From Liquorilactobacillus aquaticus DSM 21051 (GTDB lineage: Bacteria; Bacillota; Bacilli; Lactobacillales; Lactobacillaceae), in the NCBI RefSeq assembly GCF_001436755.1, contig NZ_AYZD01000028.1:1-58117 (forward strand): DNA of 58,117 bases. The letters are read 5' to 3'. Positions 8,574 to 17,397 of the stretch are shown one piece after another. The notes under the pieces were generated by a model, which had not been told where the DNA came from, made no database searches, and worked only from the letters and a program-made list of their open reading frames with translations. Position numbers and translations under genes: made by a program. Position 1 is the stretch's first letter; each line of letters starts with the position of its first letter.

Positions 8574-9076
8574 GCAACTAAGTAAAAACTAATATGTTAT
8601 ATCTTCTTAGTCCAATTTTCTATGTAAAGCAGAGTTACACACCCTATTTATGACAAATTACGGTATTAATTATTTCAAAACGGTCTGTTTTTTGTCATAT
8701 TTCTTGTTTTTTTGCCTTGAATTTACTCTGTCAAATGTTTTTTTAGACTTTTTCCCTTTTTTTTCGAAAAAAAAAGAACTTTTTTGGTACTGAAAACACT
8801 GTTTTTGTCATATTAACTTTTTTAATTCAAAAATCGCTTTATTGTTGTTAAATCAAGGGTTACCTCTTTTTGCCTTTATTAAACCCTTAGTAAAAATATT
8901 ACGAAATATTACAAATATGAAAAAATATTACGAAAAACCAAGAAATAGTAATTTGACTGCTACTTTGCTGTTATATTCACCAGTTATACTAATCACTGTT
9001 GAATCGATCAAACGTGGTCGAAGGAAATTGTGGTAAATACCACATTGGCAAAAATCACAGGAGTGAATATATAAAT
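8574..9076 (+). promoter_or_regulatory. long upstream region of the Apf-like gene with iterated ATATTACGAA
   Basis: This gene-free stretch is very T-rich up to 8830. It then carries three near-identical decamers on the plus strand, at 8896-8905, 8906-8915 and 8925-8934 (ATATTACGAA, ATATTACAAA, ATATTACGAA), spaced 10 and 19 bp. A TTGACT lies at 8953-8958 and an extended -10-like TGTTATATT at 8969-8977. A small perfect hairpin TGTGGT-AAAT-ACCACA lies at 9029-9044 in the leader. Regulator binding is inferred from the helical spacing. Confidence 0.4.
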
Positions 9077-9853
9077 ATGGATATCAAGAAAATTTTATTG
9101 TCAGCTGCAACTATAACAGGAATTTTAACAGCTGGCACCATCGCTGCAAACGCTGATACTGTTACTGTCAAAGCTGGGGATACAGTTTCTCATATCGCAT
9201 CAGCAAATAACACAACGGTTTCTGCAATTGAAAAAGCAAATAGCTTATCAAACGTTGACTTAATCTTTGTTGGTCAACAAATTGAAGTTGGTGGAAGTTC
9301 AAGCAATACTACACAAGCTTCTTCAAGCACTGTGACACCACAAGCACCAGCTGCTAAGTCACAACAAGCTCAAAGTTCAAGCGTTAATACACAAAAACAA
9401 ACATCTGCTGCTAGTTCACAACAGACTCAAAAAAGCCAAGCACAGACATCTGCTGCTAGCTCGCAACAAACTCAAAGCAGCCAGGCACAGACATCCGCTG
9501 CTAGTTCACAACAAGCTCAAAGCAGTCAAGTACAGACATCTGCTGCTAGTTCACAACAAACATCTCAAAGCAGTCAATCACAAACTGCACAACAGACAAG
9601 CACAACTTCTTCTACAACAACTTCTAGCTCTTCAGAAGAAGCTGCTAAGAATTGGATTGGTTCTCACGAATCAGGTAACAATTACTCAGCAACAAACGGT
9701 CAGTATATTGGTAAGTACCAATTATCAAAATCATATTTGAATGGTGATTATTCAGCAGCTAACCAAGAACGTGTAGCTGCACAATATGTTCAAAGTCGTT
9801 ATGGTACATGGGCAAACGCTCAAAAACATTGGGAAGAGAATGGCTGGTATTAA
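9077..9853 (+). CDS. LysM-domain surface protein, aggregation-promoting-factor (Apf) type
   Basis: Secreted cell-surface protein of 258 residues. A signal peptide (about 1-26, likely cut after ANA) is followed by one LysM peptidoglycan-binding domain (about 27-72). A long Ser/Gln/Ala linker (about 75-190) has four imperfect repeats built on TSAASSQQ. The C-terminal ~70-residue domain holds WIGSHESGNNY, NGQYIGKYQLS and ends NGWY. That end is the hallmark of Apf-like proteins, which affect aggregation, shape and wall turnover in lactobacilli. The ATG at 9077 is chosen because the lipophilic signal starts there. AGGAG lies upstream, though 13-14 nt away. The gene is monocistronic, with a strong terminator. 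The repeats could vary in number between strains. Confidence 0.9.
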   Translation: MDIKKILLSAATITGILTAGTIAANADTVTVKAGDTVSHIASANNTTVSAIEKANSLSNVDLIFVGQQIEVGGSSSNTTQASSSTVTPQAPAAKSQQAQSSSVNTQKQTSAASSQQTQKSQAQTSAASSQQTQSSQAQTSAASSQQAQSSQVQTSAASSQQTSQSSQSQTAQQTSTTSSTTTSSSSEEAAKNWIGSHESGNNYSATNGQYIGKYQLSKSYLNGDYSAANQERVAAQYVQSRYGTWANAQKHWEENGWY

Positions 9854-9894
9854 GATTTAGCTTAAAATCAGTTGCCAATTCCTTAAATATGATG

Positions 9895-9937
9895 AAAAAC
9901 TCCAAACTAGACAATTATCTGGTTTGGAGTTTTTTTT
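9895..9937 (+). terminator. terminator of the Apf-like gene
   Basis: The arms AAAACTCCAAAC and GTTTGGAGTTTT enclose a 14-nt loop and run into eight or more T residues on the plus strand, about 45 bp past the stop. Confidence 0.9.
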
Positions 9938-9984
9938 CTTTTCGTCAACTGTTGTTGGTGAATACAAATACTAGAGTTCTAAAC

Positions 9985-10680
9985 ACTTTGTGATTAGGGC
10001 TCTTTTTGTATTAATCTTAAAAGTAATATAGTACCCGAATTCTAAATCTAAAGAAGTTGCGATACCCAAAGTTGGCGCGTTTGATTGCTTTGCTTTTATT
10101 ATTAAATCCTTCTAAAGGACCGTTTGAATACTGTGTAATAAAGGTATTATGGATTTTCCCTCATGATGGGTTGGTTTAAAGCATTTCAATGGTACTGTTC
10201 ATTTCCTCAGAAAAGCCTTCAGCTTTCCAGCAGGCGGTATTGTAGTTATTCCAGCCTTTGTGTTGAATAGCTGTTCGGACATGATTTAGGACTTCATAAA
10301 TTTGTTTAAGTTCGGAATCAAGAGATAACAGATTATGAACGACATCTGTAGCAGCGATCCAGTAAGGAAAATTGGTCCATTTATGAAAATGTTCAAAGTC
10401 TAGCTGTTCAGAAGGTACCAGCAATGATTTCCAGTAGCGTTTAAGCCCGCGAAATTCACGGGGAGAAGAAGCAAATTGTTTCATCAGTCTGATTCTGTTT
10501 TTGATAAACACCCGATCGAGGGCATTAATGATGTGAAATTTATTCACGACCACGATTGCGTTTGGAAGCACTATTTTAGTAAGTTGGGGATAGATATAAT
10601 TCATGTTCGTAACGATAACCTTGACTTTCTCTGGCAGCTTCGTCGTGGCTGGTTTTAATGAATGGGTAGGAAATGTCCGC
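9985..10680 (-). pseudogene. remnant of an ISL3-family transposase
   Basis: The minus strand shows broken pieces of an ISL3-type DDE transposase. A 142-codon open segment (10604-10176) has the middle and C-terminal part. Upstream, the same frame continues as KPATTKLPEKVKVIVTNMN. After a frame change, 10130-10030 gives SNGPLEGFNNKSKAIKRANF and GYRNFFRFR, the usual ISL3 C terminus. The N-terminal zinc-finger region is gone. Both recognisable acidic positions read Asn (VTNMN and VVVNKFH, where family members have VTDMN and DRFH), so it would be inactive even if repaired. The stretch GGGCTCTTTTTGT near 9995 resembles an element end. No matching opposite end was found. Confidence 0.8.
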
Positions 10681-10930
10681 TTTTTTGTGTTTGATAATAA
10701 TATACAAAAAAACTGTCATCAATAATAGATCAAAACTATTACGAACAACAGATATTGTAGAACCGCTTTTTTAAAGTTTTATTCTCTTATTTTTAAGCAT
10801 CTTTTTGAAGTAGCTTCCATCTAATTTAAAATTATTCATTTGTTCATTCCAAACTAGACCTGTTCTCTTAAGCAGCCTCACGCATGAACCCAAACCTGAC
10901 GAATTTTTATCTATGGCTTAAGATTTATAT
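10681..10930. other. intergenic debris next to the IS remnant
   Basis: AT-rich sequence without an intact gene. The minus strand has a ~45-codon open stretch around 10906-10770 (containing RLLKRTGLVWNEQ) with no proper start codon or ribosome binding site. It may be a fragment of a gene cut by the IS. Confidence 0.3.
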
Positions 10931-11710
10931 CTATTTATCAGTATTAATATAAACTGCTTGTTTTCCCATTTGATCATAAGCTTCTTCAAAATCGCTCCAA
11001 CTAACCGCCTGATTTTTCTTCCCATACGGATTGTTAATATAAATCAAGTTGTTTTTTCTATCAAATCCTGTAATCACTACGCTATGTTCTGAAAATGTTA
11101 TTTTAATTTTTCCTTGTGGTGTATCCCAATCTTGAAAATCATCAACTGCTGCAAAAGAAGCTGTTGTAATCGTCCAAACCGGGTGGCCTTTTTCCAATTC
11201 TTGAATAACGTTATCAAAGCTTTGCCCAGTGATGTCTCTGACCTTGTCAGAATATTTCTTAGCCAAATCCGTGATCGGTCCATGATACACACCTAATCCT
11301 GGATCTGCCCCTGTAACATCACCGACGAAACCGACATTTGGATTACCATGCTGCCCATTATCATAGTCCATCGGAACAGTCTTTATTTTTTCACCCAGCT
11401 CGTTTTTCGTAACATCAACGCCATAGTAATTTAGCAGCATCGCTAAAGATGTAACCTCGCATCCGTTGTAAAGAGTGGGATCATCCAATTGATTAAGCAA
11501 TGGGACATCAAGTTTAACAAAGTTAACTTTTTTTGGTTCCTTGGTTTCGTTTGACGAACTCCCGTCTATAGAACTATCAATATCGCTTACAAATGGAAGT
11601 TTTTGTAGATTCCCTGTAAGTGTCAAGCCACCAATGTACGTTCCGGCACCAACCAATACAATAATCACTAAAACAGGACCAAGCATCCCCTTTTGGTGCT
11701 TTTTCAATTT
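10931..11710 (-). CDS. membrane-anchored C39-like (papain-fold) cysteine peptidase
   Basis: A 259-residue protein with one N-terminal membrane segment (GPVLVIIVLVGAGTYIG), a Ser/Asp-rich linker, and an external peptidase_C39_2-type domain. Catalytic residues can be placed: Cys in YNGCEVTSLAML (residue 84 from this start), His in SEHSVVITGF (about 209) and Asn/Asp in INNPYG (about 227). Substrates are unknown. Family members are extracellular or bacteriocin-leader-type peptidases. The start chosen is TTG 11710, because AAGGAAGG lies about 9 nt upstream. A TTG at 11731 would bury that ribosome binding site. It is monocistronic. A Fur/PerR-type box overlaps the promoter, which is unusual for this family. 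Confidence 0.78.
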   Translation of the reverse strand, partial: KLKKHQKGMLGPVLVIIVLVGAGTYIGGLTLTGNLQKLPFVSDIDSSIDGSSSNETKEPKKVNFVKLDVPLLNQLDDPTLYNGCEVTSLAMLLNYYGVDVTKNELGEKIKTVPMDYDNGQHGNPNVGFVGDVTGADPGLGVYHGPITDLAKKYSDKVRDITGQSFDNVIQELEKGHPVWTITTASFAAVDDFQDWDTPQGKIKITFSEHSVVITGFDRKNNLIYINNPYGKKNQAVSWSDFEEAYDQMGKQAVYINTDK

Positions 11711-11751
11711 TATAATCCTTCCTTTCGGCAATAATATAAATTAATGCCCAC

Positions 11752-11798
11752 CATAATGATAATTATTTTCAATACTAACAAATAACATATTAGCACAA
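11752..11798 (-). promoter_or_regulatory. promoter of the C39-like gene with Fur/PerR-type box
   Basis: Minus strand: -35 TTGTGC (11798-11793), 15-bp spacer, -10 TAGTAT (11777-11772). Just downstream, plus-strand 11752-11770 reads CATAATGATAATTATTTTC, 16 of 19 matches to the classical Fur box. Its 7-1-7 core TGATAATTATTTTCA differs by one base from TGATAATNATTATCA. A metal-dependent repressor, possibly the PerR-type protein of this window, is inferred. Confidence 0.6.
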
Positions 11799-11883
11799 AA
11801 AAATATTTAATTCATACGCTAAGGACCAAAAAAATTGAAATTTTAAGTTTTGCTTTTCAAGAGTGAAAACTAATTCTCATAAA

Positions 11884-12063
11884 AAAAAGAACCAGCTCAA
11901 AAGTTAAGTTTTGATCTAGTTCTTTTATTTTCCCCTTATAAATACGTCCCATAAGTCAAATTTTTTGCCTAACTTCAAATCACTCACAACAAAAAACATG
12001 CGATGTTCGTAATCCCATGTTAGTCCCTAAACTTTACCGACTCACATTGAATTTCTGCTCTGA
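11884..12063 (-). repeat. dispersed repeat, copy A, ending in a terminator hairpin
   Basis: Read on the minus strand this is one of four related sequences (others at 39822-40007 plus, 40141-39954 minus, 50662-50812 plus). Shared landmarks in order: GTCGGTAAA, a CATGTTTTTTG-like block, GTGAGT, a purine-rich block, and a terminal hairpin built around GATCAAAA-cTTAAc-TTTTGA. The hairpin (about 11884-11927) is followed by U residues on the minus strand and would terminate the gltP-type gene. Remnant coding potential (FFVVSDLKLGKKF) aligns with copy C (ELVVSNLEVNGKTW), so the repeat may derive from the 3' end of a gene. Confidence 0.7.
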
Positions 12064-12104
12064 CTAGTTGTTTTTTTACCCTATAATACTGTAGTCAAAA
12101 AAAT

Positions 12105-13385
12105 TTATTTCGAAGCCTTTAATGCAGTTAGGTACTTCTGACTTTTCTCTTCATCAAATTCTTTTTCTGACTTACCTATAATCACAGCGGCCAAGGAATT
12201 ACCTGCAACATTAACAACCGTTCGACCCATATCCACTAGGCGATCAATACCTGCAATGAACGTTAATCCCTGCATAGGCACACCTATAGAGGACACAGTT
12301 GCTAACAAGACCACGAATGAGGCCCCTGGAACTCCCGCCATTCCTTTTGAAGTAATCATTAAAACTACCGCTAAAGTTATTTGCTGGCCGATAGAGAGAT
12401 GTATCCCATATGCCTGTGCCAAAAAGAGAGCAGCCAATGATTGATAAATTGCAGATCCATCCAAATTAAAAGTGTATCCAGTTGGAACGACAAAAGAAAC
12501 AATTCCTTGACTGACACCAAACTTATCCATTTTATCAATAATCTTAGGCAAGACGGCTTCAGAACTTGCTGTTGAAAAGGCTAAAACCATCTCATCTTTG
12601 ATAACATGCAGTAAATTCCAGATATTCAACTGGAACATTTTTGCGACTAATCCCATAACAACTATGATGAAAATAGCCATCGTTGCATATGCTAGTACGA
12701 TAAAGTATCCTAACGGCGCTAAAGCATTAATGCCCATTTGAGCAACTGTTGCTCCAATTAATGCACATACACCAATCGGAGCAGACTTCATGACCCAGTT
12801 TGTGACTTTAAACATTACCTCCGAAATTGCCCGAAAAAAATCAAGAATAATAGTTCCTTTTTCTCCAATTGCAGCGGTTCCCAAGCCAAAGAAAACTGAG
12901 AAAAAAATAATTGGAAGCATATCGCCCGAACTTAGTGCTTTGAAAATATTCGTTGGTATTATGCCCATAAAAATCGACCAAATACCGCTATGTTTAGCTG
13001 TTTTAGCAGTTTCAACATATTGACTGATGCTCTGTCCGTGTAATTGGTGTACATTTATGTAATCGCCTGGATGAAATATATTACCAATGATTAGGCCCAA
13101 AATAATCGCAATGGTCGTCATAAGTTCAAAATAAATTAAAGTCTTACCTCCGACTCGACCTAATTTCTTGATATCTCCCATATTAGCAATCCCTACTATC
13201 AAACAAGAAACAACAATTGGTAAAACGATCATCTGTATCAAGCTAATAAACATCGTCCCAATATTTTGCATAGCTGTGGTGGCTGTTTGATTCTCATAGA
13301 AAACAATTCCAAGTACGATACCCAAAATTAATCCGATTAAAATCTGCCAACCAAGATTCAAACGCCAAATTCTATAGTGCTTCAT
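12105..13385 (-). CDS. dicarboxylate/amino acid:cation symporter (DAACS, GltP-like)
   Basis: Membrane carrier of 426 residues that imports glutamate, aspartate or C4-dicarboxylates with H+ or Na+. Family hallmarks are seen: the hairpin-1 serine-rich STASSEAVLPK, the substrate/cation NLDGS motif in GYTFNLDGSAIYQ (NMDGT in other members), and hairpin-2 GVPGASFVVL. There are eight or so hydrophobic helices and a charged C-terminal tail. The substrate cannot be told from sequence. The ATG has GGGAGAAG just upstream. It is a single gene between repeat copy A and the exporter genes. Confidence 0.93.
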   Translation of the reverse strand: MKHYRIWRLNLGWQILIGLILGIVLGIVFYENQTATTAMQNIGTMFISLIQMIVLPIVVSCLIVGIANMGDIKKLGRVGGKTLIYFELMTTIAIILGLIIGNIFHPGDYINVHQLHGQSISQYVETAKTAKHSGIWSIFMGIIPTNIFKALSSGDMLPIIFFSVFFGLGTAAIGEKGTIILDFFRAISEVMFKVTNWVMKSAPIGVCALIGATVAQMGINALAPLGYFIVLAYATMAIFIIVVMGLVAKMFQLNIWNLLHVIKDEMVLAFSTASSEAVLPKIIDKMDKFGVSQGIVSFVVPTGYTFNLDGSAIYQSLAALFLAQAYGIHLSIGQQITLAVVLMITSKGMAGVPGASFVVLLATVSSIGVPMQGLTFIAGIDRLVDMGRTVVNVAGNSLAAVIIGKSEKEFDEEKSQKYLTALKASK

Positions 13386-13560
13386 CTTCTTCTCCCTTAA
13401 TCATATTCTAATTGAATAATGAATACACATACTCATCACTCTAGTAATACAATACATAACTTTTCCGCAACAAGATAATACTAGCAAAAAAACAGCCTTT
13501 ATAAAACTTAAAAAAATTAAACTTTTTATTTAAATCTCATAGCATCAGCTTTATTACGAT

Positions 13561-13606
13561 AAAAGGGCCCGTGACAACAATATAAAACTTGTCACAGACC
13601 TCTTTT
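13561..13606. terminator. terminator between the symporter and the ABC exporter
   Basis: The arms AAAAGGGCCCGTGACAA and TTGTCACAGACCTCTTTT pair with few mismatches, and A/T runs flank both sides. On the minus strand it would end the exporter operon, about 160 bp past its stop. Confidence 0.75.
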
Positions 13607-13644
13607 TGTTGTAATTTAATTTTCCGCAGCAACAGGTATCAAAA

Positions 13645-13746
13645 TCAATCGTCTCCGCCCGTTGCACTTGCCGCACAGAGCAAATGATTAAAGCCAAATG
13701 TTATTCGCTGACTCCCAAAAACTCTCAGCACCCGCGTCACACACAT
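13645..13746 (-). CDS. possible 33-residue small protein, unknown
   Basis: This lies between the exporter stop and its terminator. An ATG at 13746 opens 33 codons (starting MCVTRVLRVFGSQR, ending at TGA 13645). It is locally richer in G+C than its surroundings. GGAGG is only 1-2 nt from the ATG, which is too close. A GTG in another frame 5 nt further on gives an 18-codon peptide instead. A second in-frame block after that stop reads SFALCGKCNGRRR. The G+C rise could equally mark a structured RNA in the operon 3' end. The call is weak. Confidence 0.25.
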   Translation of the reverse strand: MCVTRVLRVFGSQRITFGFNHLLCAASATGGDD

Positions 13747-13765
13747 TCCTCCATATAATCAGCAT

Positions 13766-15547
13766 TTACTCAAATACCATTTGATTGGTATAAAGTTCAT
13801 AATAAAACCCTTTTTCCTTCAATAGCTGCTGATGATTGCCTTCTTCGATAATATTGCCATCTTTAAGAACAATAATATCATCGGCTTTAATAATTGTCTT
13901 TAATCGGTGAGCAATAACAAAACTGGTCCTCCCGGCGATAACGTTGTCCATTGCTTTTTGAATTTTTTCTTCTGTTACCATATCAACATTAGATGTGGCT
14001 TCATCCAAAATCAAAAATGGAGGGTTAGTCAAAATCGTTCTAGCAATACTAATCAGCTGTTTTTGTCCTGTTGAAAATAATGAATCAGCATCGCTTATCT
14101 TTGTCTCATACCCTTCAGGTAATGAAACAATAAACTCGTGGATATGTGCCTGTTTAGCCGCCGATACCATCTCTTCATAGGTTGCCTCGGGTTTGCCGAA
14201 TTTAATATTTTCAATAATCGTACCCGTGAATAAAACTGAATCCTGGAGCACAATTCCGACATTTTTCCGCAGTGACTTAAGATTCAACTCATTGATATCA
14301 TTACCATCAAACAGAATTTCTCCATCAGCAATATCATAGAAACGATTTAACAAATTCATAACTGTCGTTTTTCCTGAACCGGTGGGACCAACTAGTGCGA
14401 TCATTTTACCCTTCTCAACTTGAATATTTAATCCATGCAAAATTTCTTTATTTTCATCATATCCAAAATGAATATTTTTTAACTCTACACCTTTTTTGAT
14501 CTCAGTTAATTTTCTTCCAGCAGAGTTAATTTTTTCTTCCGGTTGTGCATGTACATCGGCAAGCCTCTTAGCACCCGTCAATGCTAATTGCAACATTGAG
14601 AACATTGAAGTGATCTGTGTAATTGGTTGAAAATATTGCTGGGAATATTGAACAAACATGACAATCAAACCAAGACCAACAGCTTTTTCAATATTATCAT
14701 TCACTACCATCCATGATCCAAAGGCAATTACGATTGCAAGATTTAAAAGCGATAAACCTTGCATGAGAGGAAATAATAAACCTGAGTACAATTGGCCCTT
14801 AAAGGTCGCTTTACGGACTTTTTCATTTTTTTCCTTAAACCCTGTCAACGATTGTTGTTGCAAGCCATTTGTTATAATAATTTTTTCACCATTGATTTGT
14901 TCATTGATATATCCATTTAATTTCCCAATTTCTTCCTGCTGCAAGTCAATATTATGACGGGCCTTTCTAACAATAAATAGGGCTACAATAATAACCAACG
15001 GAGTTGATGCAACAGTCGCTAGTGCCATTTTCACATTTAAAGAAAACATAATCCAAATTGTTCCTACATAAAGCGCCGCTTGAGATATTAATTCAAAAAT
15101 AGCTTGATTCATTGCATTGAAGATATTATCCAGATCAGAAGTAAACAATGACAAAATTTTGCCATCTTGATGACGATCAAAATAACGAACTGTCATCTTT
15201 TGTAATTTGCTAAACAGCCCAATACGCATTTGATTAGTAGATAGGGCATTAATACGTGATGTCCACAAGCTGGAAATCAGCATCGTTACCACATTCATAA
15301 CGTTAAAGAGCAGTAGTGCCCATAATGCGTTGTAAAAATAATTTAAAGATGCCTGCGAACGTGTAGCTGGATTTAAATACTTAGTGAGGTATTTGCTCAA
15401 TTCCGTAATCGCATTTCCCATGTAAGTTGGTGCTTTAACCTGAAACCAAGTTGAGATGATTGTCAAAACAACAACCAGAAGCAGACCCTTCCAATATTTT
15501 TTTAAATTGACTGCAAAATAATCTAAAGACTTTTTTATATCACTCAT
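13766..15547 (-). CDS. heterodimeric ABC multidrug exporter, subunit 2
   Basis: Half-transporter of 593 residues with an N-terminal six-helix exporter domain (about 1-325) and a nucleotide-binding domain (about 345-593). Walker A is GPTGSGKTT, Walker B is LILDEATSNVD with the catalytic Glu, and the switch His is present (IAHRLKTI). The signature is degenerate: STGQK instead of LSGGQ. Its partner has the opposite defects, so the two form one consensus and one degenerate ATP site, as in LmrCD/BmrCD-type pumps. It starts 3 bp after the partner's stop. Substrates are probably hydrophobic drugs or lipids (inference). Confidence 0.93.
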   Translation of the reverse strand: MSDIKKSLDYFAVNLKKYWKGLLLVVVLTIISTWFQVKAPTYMGNAITELSKYLTKYLNPATRSQASLNYFYNALWALLLFNVMNVVTMLISSLWTSRINALSTNQMRIGLFSKLQKMTVRYFDRHQDGKILSLFTSDLDNIFNAMNQAIFELISQAALYVGTIWIMFSLNVKMALATVASTPLVIIVALFIVRKARHNIDLQQEEIGKLNGYINEQINGEKIIITNGLQQQSLTGFKEKNEKVRKATFKGQLYSGLLFPLMQGLSLLNLAIVIAFGSWMVVNDNIEKAVGLGLIVMFVQYSQQYFQPITQITSMFSMLQLALTGAKRLADVHAQPEEKINSAGRKLTEIKKGVELKNIHFGYDENKEILHGLNIQVEKGKMIALVGPTGSGKTTVMNLLNRFYDIADGEILFDGNDINELNLKSLRKNVGIVLQDSVLFTGTIIENIKFGKPEATYEEMVSAAKQAHIHEFIVSLPEGYETKISDADSLFSTGQKQLISIARTILTNPPFLILDEATSNVDMVTEEKIQKAMDNVIAGRTSFVIAHRLKTIIKADDIIVLKDGNIIEEGNHQQLLKEKGFYYELYTNQMVFE

Positions 15548-15550
15548 CCA

Positions 15551-17281
15551 CTACTCACCCCGCTTCTTATTGTCGATCGAAACCTGCGCATCATATATTT
15601 CTTTATAAATTGGCGAGGTTTGTAATAGTTCTTTATGTTTTCCCGCTGCAACTAGCTCGCCATTATCTAAAACCAGTATTTTGTCTGCTTGCAGGACAGA
15701 AGCAATTTTCTCAGCGATTATAAAAACTGTTGTTCCCTTCAAATCTCGCTCTAGTGCTTCTTGAACTTTTTTCTCGGATTTTGCATCTAACGCCGACGTT
15801 GAATCATCTAGTATCAGTATCTTTGGTTTCCCGATAAGTCCGCGCGCTATTGACAATCGTTGCTTTTGTCCACCAGACAGGTTAGCTGACCGTTCCTCAA
15901 TTTTATGTTCAAATCCATCTTCATAACGATCAATAAATTCGGCAGCCTGTGAAACCTCAGCAGCCCACCGTAATTCCTCCTCAGATGCATCCCTTTTCCC
16001 TTGCCTAAGATTTTCAGCAATCGTTCCAGAAAAAAGAATTGCTCGCTGCAAAACATAGCTGACTGTTCTACGCAAGGAAGCCTCATCTACTTCTCTTAAG
16101 TTACTGTCCCCTACATAAACCGTGCCTTTCGTTGGATCGTACAGACGTGGTATCAACTGTGCCATCGATGTTTTGCCAGATCCAGTGGCACCAACAATTC
16201 CGATTGTTTCACCAGACTTTACCTTAAAACTAATATTGTGTAAAGAAGGTTCCTTGGAATTCGGATAAGAAAAAGAAACGTTTTTAAATTCTACACTACC
16301 ATCCAAATCTTTCTTGGGAACGTCTTTTTTATAGTTAACATCAGGATTGGTCTCCAGAACCTCCTTAATTCTTCCTAAGGATATCAATCCACGAGAGGAC
16401 ATCATCATAGTCATTGCGCCAATAATAATAGCAAACATTAACTGCATCAGATATGAAATAAATGATGCTATCGCTGCTAAATCACTCGGGTGATCTGTCA
16501 CTCCTATTCCAACAAAATAAATAGCCAGCAGAATCATAAGATTTGAAATGAGTGTAAATGCTGGGATCATCAGTGAAAATAAATACCCTATGCTAAGATG
16601 CAACCCTTGAATACTATCAGATGAAGTAGTGAATTTAGTTATTTCATTTTCTTCTTGATTAAAGGACTTTACAACCCTAATTCCCTGCATTGATTCCTGC
16701 GCAATTGTATTCAATCGATCCATCCATTTTTGGAATTTTGCAAAAAAGCGCCCCATCTTTGAAAAAACAATTCCTGAAAGTGCCAAAATACAAACAATCA
16801 TTAAAACTTCAATCCACCAAAGCCGTGGAATTGTCATAATACCTAGCACAAAAGCCCCCACAAACAAAATTGGAATTCGAAAAAGCTGCATAAAAACAGT
16901 CATGATTAAATTCAATACTTGATTCATATCATTTATTAATCTCACAACCAAACTTCCAGAGGAAAACTTTTCGATGTTTCCAAAAGAAAAAGTTTGAATT
17001 TTATTATATACATCTGCTCGTAAATCGGTCGTTACAGATTGAGCAATTTTTGCAGAAAAGTATGTACAGATAATCCCTGCAATAATACCTATAACTGCTA
17101 GCACAATGAGTTGTACCCCATAATTTTTAACAGCAGTTGTATCATCTGAAATTATTGCTTTCATGATGTTCTGTAAAAGTCTAGGCTGCCATAGCGAACT
17201 TACAGCCAGTACCACGACAGTAATAACCGCCCCGATTATTGAACTAATATTATTCTTTAGATAAGGTTTTAGTATTTCCAT
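15551..17281 (-). CDS. heterodimeric ABC multidrug exporter, subunit 1
   Basis: First gene of the exporter pair, 576 residues, with an N-terminal exporter membrane domain and a C-terminal ATPase domain. Walker A is GATGSGKTS and the signature is the canonical LSGGQKQR. Walker B reads LILDDSTSALD (catalytic Glu replaced by Asp) and the switch His is lost (IIAEKIAS). The consensus ATP site is therefore built from the partner's Walker motifs plus this LSGGQ. No MarR or other regulator gene sits next to it, but a 14-bp palindrome lies about 115 bp upstream. Confidence 0.93.
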   Translation of the reverse strand: MEILKPYLKNNISSIIGAVITVVVLAVSSLWQPRLLQNIMKAIISDDTTAVKNYGVQLIVLAVIGIIAGIICTYFSAKIAQSVTTDLRADVYNKIQTFSFGNIEKFSSGSLVVRLINDMNQVLNLIMTVFMQLFRIPILFVGAFVLGIMTIPRLWWIEVLMIVCILALSGIVFSKMGRFFAKFQKWMDRLNTIAQESMQGIRVVKSFNQEENEITKFTTSSDSIQGLHLSIGYLFSLMIPAFTLISNLMILLAIYFVGIGVTDHPSDLAAIASFISYLMQLMFAIIIGAMTMMMSSRGLISLGRIKEVLETNPDVNYKKDVPKKDLDGSVEFKNVSFSYPNSKEPSLHNISFKVKSGETIGIVGATGSGKTSMAQLIPRLYDPTKGTVYVGDSNLREVDEASLRRTVSYVLQRAILFSGTIAENLRQGKRDASEEELRWAAEVSQAAEFIDRYEDGFEHKIEERSANLSGGQKQRLSIARGLIGKPKILILDDSTSALDAKSEKKVQEALERDLKGTTVFIIAEKIASVLQADKILVLDNGELVAAGKHKELLQTSPIYKEIYDAQVSIDNKKRGE

Positions 17282-17397
17282 AATCTACTACCTCCGAAAC
17301 GCTGCAAATGTGTGTATTGATTAAATTTACACACCGCGTTTTAATGAACTTGTCTCCCATAAATATCCATGATCATCGAAGAATCGCTCTTTTAGTA

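Noticed and set aside
8896-8934. WalR (YycF) box before the Apf-like gene
   Set aside because: The hexamers are spaced 4 bp apart, not the 5 bp of the WalR consensus, and one hexamer base is off.
8999-9076. An N-terminal extension of the Apf-like protein starting at 8999
   Set aside because: The extra 26 residues are polar, would precede the signal peptide, and have no ribosome binding site.
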